Made by a program: the position numbers and the translations under genes. A stretch of 64,000 nucleotides of DNA from Klebsiella oxytoca (lineage in GTDB: Bacteria > Pseudomonadota > Gammaproteobacteria > Enterobacterales > Enterobacteriaceae): NCBI RefSeq assembly GCF_009707385.1, contig NZ_CP046115.1, positions 1,984,001-2,048,000 of the forward strand, given 5' to 3'. Below the pieces are notes generated by a model that was given only the letters and a program-made list of their open reading frames with translations, made no database searches and had not been told where the DNA came from. Positions 52,582-62,126 of the stretch are shown in pieces (position 1 is the first letter of the stretch; every line of letters begins with the position of its first letter).

Positions 52582-54018
52582 ATGCGTCTATTTGAACAAA
52601 AAAGGAATGTCATAACCTGCGGCTATACAGCCCTCTTTATTTCTTTGAATCCGGTATTTTCAATTCATGCGGAAAATTCATATTTGATACCTAACGATAT
52701 CAGCAGCCAGCGTTTAACCGATAACCAACAGGTTGCCGGGTATAATGATGAGGTTATTAATAGCCAAACTCGAATATCCGGCCCGCTCGATATTAAAAAA
52801 GCGGTAAAAAATGCGGTGAACTGGCATCCGTCTATTACTCAGGAGGTCAGTAAGCTTCAGGAAATGGCGCAAAAAGTTGATGTCGCGAAAGCGAAATATT
52901 ACCCGCAAATTAGTGCGGGTATGAATAATGGTTATACAAACTCTTATTCCGATGCCGGATATACGCCATCGCTGGTAGTGTCGGTATCACAAATGCTGTA
53001 CGACTTCGGCAAAGTTTCCAGTTCGGTCAGAGCCGCAGACTCCGGCGTGGCCCAGCAGCAGGCCACCGTGATGCTGAATATCGATCAGGTCGCTCACGAC
53101 ACCGCCGCGGCGGTGGTGCAGGTTCAGGGCTATCAAAAGCTGGTTGAAATCGCCAAAGCGCAGGTCACTTCGCTAAAAGAGATCGGCGATCTGATTCGTC
53201 AGCGTAACGATGCGGGAGCGTCGTCGTTATCGGACGTTGTACAGACCGATACCCGCGTCGAAGGGGCGCAATCTACGCTTCTGCAATATCAGGCATCCCT
53301 TGAACGCTGGAAAGCCACGCTCGCAACCTTTATCGGGATTGGCGGAATCGCCACGGTAACGGATGACGTTCCGCAGGGGATGGATGCCGCCTGCGCGGTA
53401 TCTAAAATTGATTACCGTTCCGTTCCTTCGGTATTAGCGGCACTGGCGCAGGCCGGTCAGGCCCAGGCCCAACTGGATAACGCCAACGCGCAAATGCTGC
53501 CGACAATTTCTCTTGAACCTGAGGTGACTCACTACCTTAACGATAATTACGCCAACAGCGCGGTACTCAATAAAACGCAATATTCCGCCTGGGTTAAAGT
53601 ACAGATGCCCATCTATCAGGGCGGGGCGATGACCGCCTCTCGCGATGCTGCCCAGCAGAGCCTGGCGGCGGCGAATGCGGCGATCAAAACCGCCCAGCTG
53701 GATGCCAGCCAGAAGCTGAACGCCTCCCGCGATGAAGCGGTTAATCTGGCTCAGTCACTGGGTATTCAGAAACGTCAGCAGCAGCTTGGCGAGCAAACCC
53801 GGGCGCTGTATCAGGATCAGTATCTTCAGCTCGGCTCACGCCCGCTGTTGGATCTGCTCAACGTCGATCAGGAAATTTACCAGGCCAGATTCAGCCAGGT
53901 CCTGACCGAATCACAACTGCGCTCCCTGGAGCTGGACTGTCTGTTCAGCACCGGCAAGATGCGCACGGTGTTCGCGCTGGAAAATCAAAATATCCAGGGC
54001 GTGGAGATCCGCCCATGA
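52582..54018 (+). CDS. TolC-like outer-membrane channel of the adhesin type I secretion system
   Basis: It has 478 residues from the ATG at 52582, with GAAGGG eight bases upstream; a TTG one codon earlier was rejected. The signal peptide ends near FSIHAEN. Two outer-membrane-efflux repeats follow (PLDIKKAVKNAVNWHPSI, DVAKAKYYPQISAGMN, then MLPTISLEPEVTHYL and MPIYQGGAMTASRDAA), rich in Ala/Gln helices. This is the LapE/AggA branch rather than housekeeping TolC. It would form the trans-periplasmic exit duct. It overlaps the ABC gene by 4 bp. Confidence 0.92.
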   Translation: MRLFEQKRNVITCGYTALFISLNPVFSIHAENSYLIPNDISSQRLTDNQQVAGYNDEVINSQTRISGPLDIKKAVKNAVNWHPSITQEVSKLQEMAQKVDVAKAKYYPQISAGMNNGYTNSYSDAGYTPSLVVSVSQMLYDFGKVSSSVRAADSGVAQQQATVMLNIDQVAHDTAAAVVQVQGYQKLVEIAKAQVTSLKEIGDLIRQRNDAGASSLSDVVQTDTRVEGAQSTLLQYQASLERWKATLATFIGIGGIATVTDDVPQGMDAACAVSKIDYRSVPSVLAALAQAGQAQAQLDNANAQMLPTISLEPEVTHYLNDNYANSAVLNKTQYSAWVKVQMPIYQGGAMTASRDAAQQSLAAANAAIKTAQLDASQKLNASRDEAVNLAQSLGIQKRQQQLGEQTRALYQDQYLQLGSRPLLDLLNVDQEIYQARFSQVLTESQLRSLELDCLFSTGKMRTVFALENQNIQGVEIRP

Positions 54019-56162
54019 CCCCACAAGACGAACGCGCCGGGATACCGCATTTGCTCGATTGGTCGAATGCGATTGCCTTTATTGCTAACCACTACCGACA
54101 AAGTTTTTCTCCCGGAACCCTGCATGCCGCCGCCGAATGGGCGACGCAGAAAACCCTGCCCGAGGCGCTCAGACACCTGGCGCGCCATGCCGGACTAAAC
54201 TGCCAGTTTTTATCCACTACCGATCAGAACATGTCGGCCTGGCGGCTACCGTTGGTTATCCAGCTACGTGACGGGCAAATCGCCATAATTGAAAGCTTTG
54301 ACGTTAATAATGCCGTCGGGGTGCGGTTTGCGAAGGAGCTCTCGCTGCTCAGCTACTGCCCGCTGGAAACCCTGCTGCCGGAAATTGAAAAGACGATAGC
54401 TTTTCGTCCGTCAGCGCCGGAAAGGGATATCCGTACCGAGAGCTATTTGACCCGCTTTCAGCCGGACTGGCTGCGCAAAATTGTGCTGAAAGACCTCCGT
54501 CCCTACATGCACGTGATGCTGGCGTCTTTCGCCATTAACGTTCTCGCGCTGAGCGGTATCCTCTTTTCGATGCAGGTTTACGATAGGGTGATCCCGGCGC
54601 AATCCTATCCTACTCTCTACGTTCTGTTCAGCGGCGTCCTGCTGGCGGCGGTCTTTGCTTTTGCGCTGAAAATTATGCGTGGACACGTGACGGATTTGCT
54701 CGGTAAACGCGGGGATATTCGCATCTCTGACCGGGTTTTCGGGCACGCTCTGCGCCTGAAAAACAGCGCGGTACCGCGCTCGACGGGGAGCTTTATTTCG
54801 CAGATCCGCGAGCTGGAGCAGGTGCGCGAAATGATGACCTCCACGATGATGACGATCGTGGCGGATTTACCGTTCTTTTTACTGTTTCAGGTGGTGCTGT
54901 TTATTGTCTCGCCGTGGCTAAGCTGGATTGCGCCAGTGGCGACGGTAATGATGATTCTTCCCGGCCTGCTATTACAGCGTAAGCTCGCGGCGCTGGCCAA
55001 TAAGAACCAGCACGAAAATACCTTACGTAACGCCATTCTGGTGGAAAGCATCCAGGGACTGCCGGACATCAAAATGATGCAGGCGGAAAGCCGCTTTTTG
55101 CATCAGTGGAATAGCTATATCGCCATTACCGCGGAGTCGGGGGTTAAAACGCGCAGGCTGACCCACGGTCTGGTCAGCTGGGGAATGTCGGTGCAAAACC
55201 TGCTGTACGCCACGGTGGTGGTGGTCGGCGCGCCGCTGGTGATCAATGGCGATATCACCACCGGGGCAATGGTTGCGGCATCAATGCTCTCGACTCGTAT
55301 GGTTGCGCCCATGACGGCACTATGCGGCGTGCTCGCTCGCTGGCAGCAGGTAAAAACGGCGAAGGCAAGTCTCGATAATCTGATGGCGCTGCCGGTGGAA
55401 GGAGGGCAAGACGAACCCCGGGTTCATCGCGCCGTGCTGCACGGTAACTACGAGTTTCGCCAGGCCGAATTTCGCTACGGTCTTAATGACGCCACCGTCC
55501 CGCTACGTATTAACCAGCTATCGATTAAAGCCGGAGAGAGGATCGCTATTCTTGGGCGTATCGGCGCCGGTAAATCGACTTTGCTACAGGCGATGATGGG
55601 CAACGTCGAACTGACCTCCGGCGAGCTGCGGCTGGATGATTTGAGCCTGCCGCAGATCGATCTCGCCGACGTTCGCCGCAACGCGACCTTACTGACCCAG
55701 GAGGCGCGTCTGTTCCACGGTACCCTGCGTGAAAACCTGATACTCGGGCGTCCGACGGCGACCGATGATGAAATCTTCTCGCTCTTATCCCTGTGCGGCG
55801 CGCTGGAGTTTGTGCGCAAACTGCCCCTCGGGCTTGAACACGTCATTATGGAGGGCGGACTAGGGCTTTCAGGCGGCCAGCGGCAGTCGCTTTTGCTGGC
55901 GAGAACGCTGCTACGCGATCCGAACATTATCCTGCTGGATGAACCTACCTCGTATTTCGACGAGCGAACGGAAAAAGCCTTTGTAGAACAGCTGGCGCAG
56001 TGGGTCGGTGAGCGCACGCTGATTATCGCCACGCATAAAGCGGCAGTGCTTAATATCGTCGATCGGATTCTGGTTATCCAGGACGGGCAGCTGGCGCTGG
56101 ATAAACCTAAAGCTACGGTCTTTGAACAAGAGAAGGCCCGCGGTCAGGTGGTGAACATATGA
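54015..56162 (+). CDS. LapB-type ABC exporter ATPase/permease of the adhesin system
   Basis: The 715-residue protein has an N-terminal C39-like domain (about 1–135) without the peptidase Cys motif, so it is a substrate-docking domain and not a protease. Hydrophobic segments (VMLASFAINVLALSGILF onward) form an exporter membrane domain at 165–430. The ATPase domain has Walker A GRIGAGKST with Lys520, signature LSGGQRQSLLLARTLL, Walker B NIILLDEPTS and the switch His (IIATHKAAVL). It resembles LapB/RtxB exporters of giant RTX adhesins. It couples by ATGA overlaps to the genes on both sides. Confidence 0.93.
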   Translation: MTPQDERAGIPHLLDWSNAIAFIANHYRQSFSPGTLHAAAEWATQKTLPEALRHLARHAGLNCQFLSTTDQNMSAWRLPLVIQLRDGQIAIIESFDVNNAVGVRFAKELSLLSYCPLETLLPEIEKTIAFRPSAPERDIRTESYLTRFQPDWLRKIVLKDLRPYMHVMLASFAINVLALSGILFSMQVYDRVIPAQSYPTLYVLFSGVLLAAVFAFALKIMRGHVTDLLGKRGDIRISDRVFGHALRLKNSAVPRSTGSFISQIRELEQVREMMTSTMMTIVADLPFFLLFQVVLFIVSPWLSWIAPVATVMMILPGLLLQRKLAALANKNQHENTLRNAILVESIQGLPDIKMMQAESRFLHQWNSYIAITAESGVKTRRLTHGLVSWGMSVQNLLYATVVVVGAPLVINGDITTGAMVAASMLSTRMVAPMTALCGVLARWQQVKTAKASLDNLMALPVEGGQDEPRVHRAVLHGNYEFRQAEFRYGLNDATVPLRINQLSIKAGERIAILGRIGAGKSTLLQAMMGNVELTSGELRLDDLSLPQIDLADVRRNATLLTQEARLFHGTLRENLILGRPTATDDEIFSLLSLCGALEFVRKLPLGLEHVIMEGGLGLSGGQRQSLLLARTLLRDPNIILLDEPTSYFDERTEKAFVEQLAQWVGERTLIIATHKAAVLNIVDRILVIQDGQLALDKPKATVFEQEKARGQVVNI

Positions 56163-57379
56163 ACAAATCGGGCAATGACGTTTTGCCGATGATGGCTAAT
56201 AACGACCCGGTGGCGCTGCTGCCGGATAGCGAAGAAGATGAGGCAAAGATCGTCAAATCGCGGCGGCTGATTTTCTTGCTGGCCGTTATGCTGTTGGTGG
56301 GGGCGGTGTGGGCGTGGTTTGCCGTTCTGGATGAAGTCTCAACGGGGACGGGAAAAGTCATTCCCAGCTCCCGCGAACAGGTGATTCAGACCCTCGACGG
56401 CGGCATTTTAACCGAGCTGAACGTGCGGGAAGGCAGTAAGGTGAAGGCCGGACAGGTGGTGGCGCGCCTCGACCCCACCCGCAGCGAATCTAATGTGGGA
56501 GAAAGCCTGGCGAAATATCGGGCTTCGCTGGCGGCGAGTATTCGTCTGACGGCTGAGGTCAACAACCAGCCGCTGGAATTTCCCGCTTCGCTGAAAGCCT
56601 GGCCCGCGCTGCTGGCGGAAGAGACCCGTCTCTACTATAGCCGCAAGGAGCAGTTGACTAAATCGACGCGTCAGCTGGATGAGTCGCTGAAGCTGGTCAA
56701 CAGCGAACTGGCGATTACCGAAAGGCTGGCCAAAACGGGGGCGGCAAGCAACGTCGAAGTGCTGCGTTTACGTCAGCAATTAGCCGATATCAGTTTTAAA
56801 AAGATCGATCTCAATACCCGCTATTTTGTTGACGCGCGTGAACAGCTGTCAAAAGCCAATGCCGACGTGGCCAGTCTGGCGGAAGTGATTAAAGGGCGCG
56901 CCGATTCGGTAACCCGTTTAACCGTCCGCTCGCCGGTACAGGGGATTGTTAAAAATATCAAGGTCAACACTATTGGTGGGGTTATTGCGCCGAACGGCGA
57001 GCTTATGGAAATTGTTCCCGTCGACGGCCGTTTATTAATCGAAGCGCGGATCTCGCCTCGCGATATTGCTTTTATTCACCCCGACCAGCAGGCGCTGGTA
57101 AAAATTACCGCCTATGATTATGCCATCTACGGGGCGCTTAACGGCGTGGTGGAAACCATATCCCCTGATACCACCCAGGACGAAGCTAAACCCGATATTT
57201 ACTACTATCGGGTGTTTATTCGTACTGACCACGATTACCTGGAAAATAAAAGCGGCAAACGCTTTTTAATTGGCCCGGGAATGATAGCAACGGTTGATAT
57301 TAAGACCGGCGAAAAAACGGTAATGGACTATCTGGTAAAACCGTTTAATCGGGCAAAAGAAGCATTAAGGGAACGTTAA
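56159..57379 (+). CDS. HlyD/LapC-type membrane fusion protein
   Basis: The 406-residue protein has a cytoplasmic acidic N terminus (LLPDSEEDEAKIVKS), one membrane helix (LIFLLAVMLLVGAVWAWFAVL, about 37–57), a split lipoyl domain (GGILTELNVREGSKVKAGQVVARLDPT and SPVQGIVKNIKVNTIGGVI), a helical hairpin (about 120–260), and the C-terminal beta-barrel ending in the family motif PGMIATVDIKTGEKTVMDYLV. It links the ABC exporter to the TolC-like duct. It is the last gene of the tightly overlapping export trio. Confidence 0.94.
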   Translation: MNKSGNDVLPMMANNDPVALLPDSEEDEAKIVKSRRLIFLLAVMLLVGAVWAWFAVLDEVSTGTGKVIPSSREQVIQTLDGGILTELNVREGSKVKAGQVVARLDPTRSESNVGESLAKYRASLAASIRLTAEVNNQPLEFPASLKAWPALLAEETRLYYSRKEQLTKSTRQLDESLKLVNSELAITERLAKTGAASNVEVLRLRQQLADISFKKIDLNTRYFVDAREQLSKANADVASLAEVIKGRADSVTRLTVRSPVQGIVKNIKVNTIGGVIAPNGELMEIVPVDGRLLIEARISPRDIAFIHPDQQALVKITAYDYAIYGALNGVVETISPDTTQDEAKPDIYYYRVFIRTDHDYLENKSGKRFLIGPGMIATVDIKTGEKTVMDYLVKPFNRAKEALRER

Positions 57380-57451
57380 TCAGATAGCTGACTCACGCTG
57401 CGGACTTACGTGAAATGCCGGGCTTACGGATTGACGGCCGTCTGCGGGCTG

Positions 57452-57490
57452 GTAGCCCGGACAAGGCGCGTTGAGCGCCGCCTCCGGGGA
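57452..57490. repeat. REP-like palindromic element
   Basis: GTAGCCCGGACAAGGCG and CGCCGCCTCCGGGGA form an imperfect palindrome of the enterobacterial REP type. It sits in the 220-bp gap between the HlyD gene and the glycosyltransferase gene. It could stabilise or separate the two transcripts; the rest of the gap holds no gene. Confidence 0.75.
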
Positions 57491-57599
57491 GTGTGTCGGG
57501 CAGAGATATCGGCGCAATATCTAAAACGGGTTTGTTTACAGTCTCTGATAATAATTTTTAAAACATTCAACGCATTCTTGAGTAAACGGAGAGGGAAAA

Positions 57600-60500
57600 A
57601 TGGCGCTAAGTGACTTATTGCAACAAGCCTGCTTTCAGGCAAAAAAACTAAAATCCACCGTCTTGCCCTCCGACTATCCTGCATGGGTTATCTTCTTCAG
57701 CGTCAGCGATGGTAAGTCGCGTGCGCATATTCATATCTCCACCGGGACCAGCTTCGATCTCGCGTGGCTGGCGGGAGCCAGAGCGCTGCAGGAGTGGCGC
57801 AAAAAGCAGGACAACGAGCCGCAGTGGCTGCGCGTCGACATCGTTGATAGCGTTGAAAAGCTCAGCTGGCAATCCCTCAACGAGAAGTTCATGGTCACCA
57901 AACGCAACTATTTTCGCTTTGGCCTCGCGTTTGACCCGCAGTTTAGCTGCGCCATCCTTGAGCAGGAAATCGCCGGCAATGCGTTGCTCTACGACGGCGA
58001 CAACGGCGTTGTCGCACCGAATAGCGTCAATCTGGAAAACTATGGCCAGCGGCGGTTTAAGCAGCCCCTGAATTGGCCGCAGGATCCCCAGCAGCCCCTC
58101 TGGCGTTTTAAAACCCAGGGCGTCTTCTGCGATCGCTTTGGGACTAAAGTTATTGAACACAGCGGACGGGGTTCCGGCTATCGCGTCATCGGTGAAAACT
58201 GGCAGGATCAATGCCTGGCCGACGTGATTAAAAAAGGTACCGATTATTTAGCCCGTCAGGTCAAGAAAGACGGTCTGTATAACTACGGCTGGTTCCCATG
58301 TTTCGATCGACCGGTACGCTCTTACAACGCGCTGCGCCACGCCAGTTCCACCTATTCGCTGATTGAAGGCTGGGAAGCGACGCGCCAGCCTGCGGTGCGC
58401 GAGGCAATAGACCGGGCGATTGCGTATCTGGTAAATAATCTGATTGACGTCCGGACCCTGGACGATGGCCGTGAAGCCGCGTTTCTCTGCGACGTTGGCG
58501 ATGAGATTAAGCTCGGCGGTAACGCCGTCAGTATCCTGGCGCTGGTTAAATACACCGAAACGACGGGCGATCGGCAATATCTGCCGCTGATGGAACAGCT
58601 GGCGGTGGGGATTGCTTACATGCAGGATCCGAATAGCGGCGAGTTTGTGCATGTACTCAATAGCAAAGACCTCTCGCTGAAGGCTAAATTCCGTATCATC
58701 TATTACGACGGCGAAGCCGCTTTTGCCCTGATGCGCTTATACGGCCTGACCAAAGCGCCGCTGTGGCTGGAAATCGTGGAAAAAGCCTTTGCTTATTTCA
58801 TCAGAAATAAACACTGGCAGCACCACGACCACTGGCTGAGCTACTGCGTTAATGAATTAACCCGCTTCCGCCCGGAAGAAAAATACTTTCGCTTTGGTCT
58901 TAACAACGTACGCGATCATCTTGATTTCGTGCTCCATCGCGTCACAACCTATCCTACGCTGCTTGAACTGATGATGGCGGCATCTGAAATGGTGACCCGG
59001 CTGGAAGCTTCCCCTGAGCATCGCCATCTGCTTGATGATTTCGATCGGCAAAAGTTCTGGCTGGCGCTGGAAACCCGCGCGCGCTATTTGCTGAACGGTT
59101 TCTTCTGGCCCGAACTGGCGATGTTCTTTAAAAATCCGGCGCGGATCGTGAACAGCTTTTTTATTCGCCACCATAGCTACCGCGTGCGAATCGATGACGT
59201 CGAGCACTATCTTTCCGGCTTTATCGCTTATCAGAAATACCATTTAGCGGCAAAAAAGCCGCAGCTCCAGCAGGACGACGCGCAGCCGTCGAATAACGCG
59301 ACCCCCGTTTTTCTGCTGGAGACGCTGCGCGATGTGGGCAACGGTATTGAGGTAGCGGCCATGCGCCGGGCGAAGCTGTTCACCGAACATTTGCGCACCG
59401 TACCCTGGCTGATTACCGCGACGTGGAGTCCGGAATTATCCAGTGCGGTGAAGGCGTTAAAAGCCCGCGGCGCGCTGCCTGAAGAGGTACCGGTATATAA
59501 TATTTATCAGTGGCTCAGCGACTGTTTTGCGATGAAGGTCATCTCGACGCTGGCACCGCTGGCGGGCAACATCGAGCTCAGGCATGCCGTAGATCCTGGC
59601 GTGGATTTGCCGGTAGGCAAGCGTAACTTCTTGCTGCACCCTCAGGAAAGAATCATTGAAGATTACGTTGATAGCGCCGGAAATATTCTGCTGCGCAAAA
59701 GCTTCAATGAGAAAAAGGGTAACGTGCAGCTAAGCTATCTTGAAATTGCCCTGGCGGATGGTGAAGTAAAACGCTTTGCTCAGGAAGAGGCCTTTTTTTC
59801 GTGGATGCTGGAAACCATGATGGCGGGGAAAGGGCGCTGGCATTTTATCGTTGATAAAAACAAAACGTGGAAAAGCTTTGTTTGTTCACGGCCCACCCAG
59901 CGGATGGCCTGCTCGCTGAGCGCCATCATTCACTCCCATCATCAGCTTTCTAACGGCGCGCTGAAAAGCTCCTACCGGCATATCCTTGAGCAGCCGGATC
60001 TGGTCGATCGGCTGATTGTCCTGACCGATGAGCAGTGGCAGGATCTGCAGCAGGAGGGTTTTCCCGCCGCCCAGATGGCGGTGATCCCTAATCATCTTGA
60101 TAACGGCAATATTCCAGCAAATCCGCAGAAGATCCCTTCGCAAACGGTCATCTACCTGGCCCGCTACTCGGAAGAGAAGCAGCACGCTTTACTGCTGAGC
60201 GCGTTTCGCAAAGTAGTGGCGGTGCTCCCCGACGCGCAGCTGCATACTTACGGAGTGGGGCCGCTGCGCCGCAGCTTAAGCACGCAGGTCGCCGGGTGGG
60301 GGCTGGAGAAGGCTATCCACATTAACGGCTTTACCTCTGACATCGCGCAGGCGCACAAAACGGCCTGCTGTACGGTACTTTGTTCGACCCAGGAGGGGCA
60401 GTCTATTTCCGCCGTAGAGGCGATGGCATACGGAACCCCACTGATTAGCTTTGCGATTAAGTACGGTCCGCGCGACATTCTCCAGGACATGCAGGCGGGA

Positions 60501-60737
60501 ATACTGGTGCCCTGCGGCGATGAGGAGGCTCTGGCGGCGGCGTTGATCAAAGTCATCTCCGACAAAACGCTGCAGCAAAGTATGCAGCAGGCCGCGCTGC
60601 GCAACGCGCAACGCTACTATGCCAGCGCTATCGCCGGACGCTGGGCGGCATGGCAGCAGACAAGCGAGCGTCAGCTGGATGAGGAGCAGAGAAGCGGTGA
60701 GGAAAAAAAGCACCACCTGGCGGCTAACGTTGGATAA
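57600..60737 (+). CDS. Large GT4 glycosyltransferase with N-terminal helical-toroid-like region, candidate SD-repeat glycosylase
   Basis: The protein has 1,045 residues, with GGAGAGGG before the ATG and no signal peptide, so it is cytosolic. Residues 1–190 are unrecognised. About 205–545 are helical repeats with (alpha/alpha)-barrel character ([55 protein letters not shown]). About 580–1025 is a GT-B glycosyltransferase: a beta-rich insert ([16 protein letters not shown], about 685–700) like that of TarM/GtfA/TagE, then [18 protein letters not shown], and the retaining GT4 EX7E motif Glu932...Glu940 within [16 protein letters not shown], followed by [18 protein letters not shown]. Relatives in Gram-positives glucosylate teichoic acid or Ser-rich/SD adhesins. 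Linkage suggests the adjacent SD tracts as acceptor; this is inference. Confidence 0.8.
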   Translation: MALSDLLQQACFQAKKLKSTVLPSDYPAWVIFFSVSDGKSRAHIHISTGTSFDLAWLAGARALQEWRKKQDNEPQWLRVDIVDSVEKLSWQSLNEKFMVTKRNYFRFGLAFDPQFSCAILEQEIAGNALLYDGDNGVVAPNSVNLENYGQRRFKQPLNWPQDPQQPLWRFKTQGVFCDRFGTKVIEHSGRGSGYRVIGENWQDQCLADVIKKGTDYLARQVKKDGLYNYGWFPCFDRPVRSYNALRHASSTYSLIEGWEATRQPAVREAIDRAIAYLVNNLIDVRTLDDGREAAFLCDVGDEIKLGGNAVSILALVKYTETTGDRQYLPLMEQLAVGIAYMQDPNSGEFVHVLNSKDLSLKAKFRIIYYDGEAAFALMRLYGLTKAPLWLEIVEKAFAYFIRNKHWQHHDHWLSYCVNELTRFRPEEKYFRFGLNNVRDHLDFVLHRVTTYPTLLELMMAASEMVTRLEASPEHRHLLDDFDRQKFWLALETRARYLLNGFFWPELAMFFKNPARIVNSFFIRHHSYRVRIDDVEHYLSGFIAYQKYHLAAKKPQLQQDDAQPSNNATPVFLLETLRDVGNGIEVAAMRRAKLFTEHLRTVPWLITATWSPELSSAVKALKARGALPEEVPVYNIYQWLSDCFAMKVISTLAPLAGNIELRHAVDPGVDLPVGKRNFLLHPQERIIEDYVDSAGNILLRKSFNEKKGNVQLSYLEIALADGEVKRFAQEEAFFSWMLETMMAGKGRWHFIVDKNKTWKSFVCSRPTQRMACSLSAIIHSHHQLSNGALKSSYRHILEQPDLVDRLIVLTDEQWQDLQQEGFPAAQMAVIPNHLDNGNIPANPQKIPSQTVIYLARYSEEKQHALLLSAFRKVVAVLPDAQLHTYGVGPLRRSLSTQVAGWGLEKAIHINGFTSDIAQAHKTACCTVLCSTQEGQSISAVEAMAYGTPLISFAIKYGPRDILQDMQAGILVPCGDEEALAAALIKVISDKTLQQSMQQAALRNAQRYYASAIAGRWAAWQQTSERQLDEEQRSGEEKKHHLAANVG

Positions 60738-60779
60738 CCGTTGGCGTCCTTTCCCCTTTAGCGGCTACCAGGAGGGGGG

Positions 60780-61712
60780 ATGAGGCGAATCATCGCGCTA
60801 CTGCTGGCATCCTGCTGCTGTTCGCCGCTTCTGGCGCGCGATGTGGTGCAGGTCTCCCGCTGCGTTCCCGGCTCTCTGCTGCATGAGCATCGCCTGGAGA
60901 AGGAGCACGTCGTCGATGATTTTCATATTTATTACAGCTTACAGGGTAAGGATGCCCTGCAATATCCGCAGGACAGTACCGGCGACGGCGTTCCGGATGT
61001 GATTAAAGAGACTGGCAGCCAGTTCCAGGCGGCGAAATATCTCTATACCACGCTGCTGGGCCTGCGCTCGCCGCTGGAGCAGAAAATTTATGCCCAAGCC
61101 CAGCAGATAAATATTTATCTGCTTACCCTGCCTAAAGGTCACGGCCTGGCCTTTGACCGGGTGGCGGCAGAAACCATGAGCGACGGAACGGCACTACCCT
61201 GTGGCTTAAAAATTGTGCTTAACGCCGCGCTGCAGCCCGCACGAAAAATTACCCCTGCACATGAGCTTTTCCATCTGTATCAATATGGTTACGCGGTGTT
61301 TAAACAGAGATGGTACCTGGAGGGAATGGCGCGCTGGATGGAAAATGCCTTCAGACCCCCGGAGAAAAGAATTTCGCCGCTGGCTGAGCCTTCCGGCTGT
61401 GAAAGTAATTTCTCGCGCGGCTATGGGGCGGCGAACTTCTGGGCCAGCTATGCGCAGCAGTATTTTGCGCCAACAGTACTGCCTGAAAAAGCGCTGACGT
61501 ACCGTTACGCTGACGGGAGCCCGGTGTTTAAAACTCAGGTTTTGCCCGGCGGTGCGATGCTGGCGCCATTTTTTCAGCAGCTTGCGCTTACCAGCGAGGG
61601 GATTTCACGCGAAATGAAGCGGGCAAACACCCGCTGGAGCGAACGACAGCAGCGTGACGGGCAATTCAATAGTCTGATTTGCCAGGCGCTGGCAAATGCC
61701 GCGCAGAGATAA
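60780..61712 (+). CDS. Secreted HExxH protein, putative gluzincin-type metallopeptidase
   Basis: It has 310 residues, 42 bp after the glycosyltransferase gene with GGAGG before the ATG. The N terminus is a short signal sequence; LASC at residues 9–12 could be a lipobox, though a plain signal peptide cut after LLA is also possible. The motif HELFH (161–165) with Glu181 in WYLEGMARWMEN fits a gluzincin zinc site. DSTGDGVPD (65–73) resembles the Ca-binding D-x-D-G-x-P-D element found in MXAN_6640-type putative metalloproteases, whose layout it shares. The target is unknown; processing or release of the SD adhesin is plausible from context only. Confidence 0.65.
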   Translation: MRRIIALLLASCCCSPLLARDVVQVSRCVPGSLLHEHRLEKEHVVDDFHIYYSLQGKDALQYPQDSTGDGVPDVIKETGSQFQAAKYLYTTLLGLRSPLEQKIYAQAQQINIYLLTLPKGHGLAFDRVAAETMSDGTALPCGLKIVLNAALQPARKITPAHELFHLYQYGYAVFKQRWYLEGMARWMENAFRPPEKRISPLAEPSGCESNFSRGYGAANFWASYAQQYFAPTVLPEKALTYRYADGSPVFKTQVLPGGAMLAPFFQQLALTSEGISREMKRANTRWSERQQRDGQFNSLICQALANAAQR

Positions 61713-61720
61713 AGGGCAAT

Positions 61721-61745
61721 AAAAAACCCGCAACGCGGGTTTTTG
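61721..61745. terminator. Bidirectional terminator between the accessory locus and hspQ
   Basis: AAAAAACCCGC, loop AA, CGCGGGTTTTT closes the metallopeptidase unit on the plus strand and hspQ on the minus strand; both stops lie within 10 bp. Confidence 0.9.
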
Positions 61746-61748
61746 AGA

Positions 61749-62066
61749 TTAGTTACGCAATCTGGGAGCCTGCAGCTGCTGGCGAATGGTTCGCGCCAGC
61801 TCGTCCATCGACGGTTGCTCTGGATGCTCATCGCTGGCTTCGCTGCTCAGCTGCGCTTCTGCAAGATAAGTGTGAATCGGCTGGCCATCATCATCTTCCA
61901 TCACCACATGATACCAGGGCGCAAGACGCAGCTCGTCGTTGGCGGCGATTTCGTCCTCTTCCGGCTCCGTGAGCGAGTACTCTGGATCGACATCAACAAT
62001 CACGCCCAGGTAGCCCAGAAGCGTGTGGCGAACTTGTTGGCCGATACCGAATTTGCTGGCTATCAT
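61749..62066 (-). CDS. hspQ: HspQ, heat-shock/Lon-modulating protein
   Basis: It has 105 residues from [14 protein letters not shown] (ATG at 62066, with CAGGAGG upstream; two extra upstream codons were rejected). This is a YccV-like SH3-type barrel ([39 protein letters not shown]). HspQ is heat-inducible, binds hemimethylated DNA, promotes degradation of mutant DnaA, and enhances Lon substrate selection. It marks the return to the conserved E. coli gene order (yccU–hspQ–rlmI) after the inserted locus. Confidence 0.96.
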   Translation of the reverse strand: MIASKFGIGQQVRHTLLGYLGVIVDVDPEYSLTEPEEDEIAANDELRLAPWYHVVMEDDDGQPIHTYLAEAQLSSEASDEHPEQPSMDELARTIRQQLQAPRLRN

Positions 62067-62126
62067 AAGCACCTCCTGGGATACATGATTACCTGCTATA
62101 TGCGGGCCGATTCTCCACTTTTCAAG

